From Tritrichomonas musculus (lineage: Eukaryota > Parabasalia > Tritrichomonadida > Tritrichomonadidae), in contig JAPFFF010000011.1 of assembly GCA_039105265.1 (NCBI GenBank), forward strand, positions 2,728,001-2,792,000: a DNA stretch of 64,000 nucleotides, written 5' to 3'. The stretch's first letter is position 1, and every line of letters begins with the position of its first letter. Made by a program: the position numbers and the translations under genes. Below, piece by piece: positions 62,430 to 64,000 of the stretch. The notes below the pieces were generated by a model, which ran no database searches, had not been told where the DNA came from, and saw nothing but the letters and a program-made list of their open reading frames with translations.

Positions 62430-62801
62430 TTACTCCTTGTCTTTTGGAGATGAAGCTTCTTGTTCATCTTCATCATCTTCTTCTTGTGTCTCTTGCGAGT
62501 CAGGCACTATAGGCACGTGAAAGCCAATAGATTTTGGTGTTGTAGATTGAGGAATCTTTTTATGAAAAACCTCGCAGGTAGTGAGATTCATTTGAGTAAG
62601 TGCTTCAGCAATCTTGTTCATGTTTGCTTGTATCAAAGGGTCATAGATGGTGCAGACATTAGATGATGTCGAGTTTATTATTTTTTGGTTGAACAGAAAT
62701 ATCACCTCTTTAATAGCATTGGCTATTTCAACATGAGCATTTTTGATAGCTAGCTTTTGCTGTTTTTGGAATTCTTTGAAGTCATTTCCAGAACGCGACA
62801 T
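62430..62801 (-). CDS. Conserved 123-aa protein (arm copy)
   Basis: 123 aa, homologue of 50072-50434 with noticeably more differences than its neighbours (MSRSGNDFKEFQKQQKLAIK against MSSTAKDFKEYQKQQKNDIK). Helical N-terminal half and acidic tail retained. Uneven divergence along the arm suggests patchy gene conversion. Confidence 0.65.
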   Translation of the reverse strand: MSRSGNDFKEFQKQQKLAIKNAHVEIANAIKEVIFLFNQKIINSTSSNVCTIYDPLIQANMNKIAEALTQMNLTTCEVFHKKIPQSTTPKSIGFHVPIVPDSQETQEEDDEDEQEASSPKDKE

Positions 62802-62877
62802 TTTAAAAAATGAAGTGATTTTGTTTGCGAATATTCAATTTTCAAAAATAATTCAATTTTTTTTCTCGAATGAAATC

Positions 62878-63168
62878 ATGAGCCAAAATTTAGATTTGGG
62901 TGAGTTCAAGGAAACAGCTATCATCAAGAAGTTGAAGAAGTCCAAGAGTAACAACAACCTCAAAAATATTGATACTGCAAAAACTGAAACAACAGAAAAA
63001 CGTGGTAGAAAGCAAAAGTATGCAACTGTTGAAGAACGAAATGAAGCACGTAAACAACAGCAAAAGGCATATCGTGAAAGAAAGAAAAAAGAAGTACAAA
63101 GTATGAAGGAAAAAATAATGTTGTATGAAAGCAAAAAGGTAGCTTATGAGGAAAAAGGTAGCTTATGA
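62878..63168 (+). CDS. Basic bZIP-like small protein (arm copy)
   Basis: 96 aa from the ATG at 62878 (MSQNLDLGEFKETAIIKKLK); the frame opens 45 codons earlier, but that region is antisense to the neighbour gene. It has an extra ~8 residues before KRGRKQKYATVEERNEARKQ relative to 49748-50014. The last ~10 residues (VAYEEKGSL) are encoded by minisatellite units. Confidence 0.65.
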   Translation: MSQNLDLGEFKETAIIKKLKKSKSNNNLKNIDTAKTETTEKRGRKQKYATVEERNEARKQQQKAYRERKKKEVQSMKEKIMLYESKKVAYEEKGSL

Positions 63169-63410
63169 GGAAAAAGGTAGCTTATGAGGAAAAAGGTAGC
63201 TTATGAGGAAAAAGGTAGCTTATGAGGAAAAAAGGTAGCTTATGAGGAAAAAAGGTAGCTTATGAGGAAAAAGGTAGCTTATGAGGAAAAAGGTAGCTTA
63301 TGAGGAAAAAGGTAGCTTATGAGGAAAAAGGTAGCTTATGAGGAAAAAGGTAGCTTATGAGGAAAAAGGTAGCTTATGAGGAAAAAGGTAGCTTATGAGG
63401 AAAAACATGT
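63138..63410. repeat. Minisatellite, unit GGTAGCTTATGAGGAAAAA
   Basis: Fourteen units of 19-20 bp, the first two inside the 3' end of the bZIP-like gene. Reverse complement of the repeat at 49613-49770. Confidence 0.9.
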
Positions 63411-63437
63411 AGTTAAAAAAAAAACTTTTTTTTTTAG

Positions 63438-63863
63438 TTATTCATTTTTCTTGTAGTACATTGTGATGAACTTCTTGTTTCTTTTCACTTTCTTATGTGT
63501 AAAGTGTCTCTTTGTTCCATCGAGATGCCCGAAACCAAGTCGAGTAATAGATAGTTCATGACCAAAGAACATGTTGTACAAGTTAACAATGTCTCTTGCA
63601 GGATAACAATCTTTCTCGAGGTTGTCAAACCATTCATCATACCTCTTTTTTTGTTTTGCTCGAAGTCGATGTGCATCATTTTCAAGAGCATGAGCATAAT
63701 TTTCACACATCGTTCTTAAATTTGATGTATCATCTTCAACTTTTAGTTGAGATATTTTTTTCGACATGTTTATATTAATTTTGTAGTCGAATGAATCATG
63801 ATCTTTAGGAGGTGTTTGTTTTTGTAAAATATCTTCTATTTTATCTTCTTCTTCATTCATCAT
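63438..63863 (-). CDS. Conserved 141-aa basic protein (arm copy)
   Basis: 141 aa, differing from 48756-49181 by about three residues (PKDHDSFDYK in place of PKGCDSFDYK; ELSITRLGFG in place of ELPITRLGFG). The 5' AT-rich flank (63,864-64,000) also matches 48,618-48,755 and holds no gene. Confidence 0.7.
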   Translation of the reverse strand: MMNEEEDKIEDILQKQTPPKDHDSFDYKININMSKKISQLKVEDDTSNLRTMCENYAHALENDAHRLRAKQKKRYDEWFDNLEKDCYPARDIVNLYNMFFGHELSITRLGFGHLDGTKRHFTHKKVKRNKKFITMYYKKNE

Positions 63864-64000
63864 TAATAAAATAATAGTGATATTAATAAATATATTTTTT
63901 TAAAATTTCAATATATTTTATTTTTTTTAATTCAATTTTTGAATTTTTATAGTGTATATAACTTTTTCAAAGAAAAATATCCACCTTCGAGTTTTTCTAC

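Larger units (their letters stand above)
60280..64000 (-). repeat. Inverted arm of element III, right copy
   Basis: Reverse-orientation partner of 48,618-52,091, continuing past the window edge. Its inner edge abuts the structured-RNA candidate. It has an extra 148-aa gene, 14 instead of 8 units of the 19-bp minisatellite, and lacks the CGAGGTACTTG minisatellite. Confidence 0.8.

Noticed and set aside
1-64000. Alternative genetic code
   Set aside because: TAA, TAG and TGA all end well-supported genes at the expected lengths, so there is no reason to reassign a stop.
1-64000. tRNA, rRNA or host housekeeping genes
   Set aside because: No cloverleaf, rRNA block or cellular gene was recognised in either strand.

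Overview
The window reads as eukaryotic, AT-rich, intron-free DNA made wholly of Polinton/Maverick-type virus-like elements; no ordinary host gene, rRNA or tRNA was recognised. Three points support this: five protein-primed family B DNA polymerase genes or copies, two retroviral-type integrases, and jelly-roll capsid proteins with an A32/FtsK-like ATPase and a Ulp1-like protease. TAA, TAG and TGA all act as stops, so the standard code fits. A protist packed with Polintons is the likely host. Trichomonas-type parabasalids match what is known, but nothing here proves that.

Layout. Element I (1 to about 10,934, cut by the window edge) is richer in G+C. It carries a partial unknown gene, a fibre-like protein, a 1847-aa DNA polymerase, a small conserved protein, a KilA-N protein and a 100-aa protein. 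Element II (about 10,935-37,378) is bounded by two 6-kb inverted arms, each holding a polymerase gene and three small genes. Between the arms lie an HNH nuclease, two fibre-family genes, a 765-aa acidic protein, two putative small structural proteins, an integrase, a capsid protein, a small amphipathic protein, several tiny genes and a KilA-N protein. No packaging ATPase or protease was seen in II. A composite patch follows (37,379-38,391).

Element III (about 38,392 to 59,973, with a second inverted arm running off the right edge) has the fullest Polinton set: a 1543-aa structural-like protein, a different polymerase, major capsid protein, basic protein, amphipathic protein, ATPase, integrase, putative minor capsid protein, protease and an HNH protein. 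Its arms (48,618-52,091 and 60,280-64,000+) repeat five small genes and part of the capsid gene, and contain 19-bp minisatellites.

How it fits together: polymerase and integrase would copy and insert the element; capsid proteins, ATPase and protease would form particles; the fibre-like and KilA-N proteins and the many small helical proteins are accessory. Genes are packed with 0-60 bp spacing, often in divergent pairs with 16-22 bp between starts. Many starts are preceded by one of two T-rich motifs, TTTATTTTTG or ATTTTTTATC.

The most interesting signal is a ~60-70 nt GC-rich segment present twice (28,632-28,690 and 60,210-60,281). It folds into the same three-stem shape with compensatory base changes in the outer stem, sits directly behind a promoter-like motif in both places, and lies just upstream of a partial fibre gene in one case and a partial capsid gene in the other. 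I could not assign it to a known RNA class.
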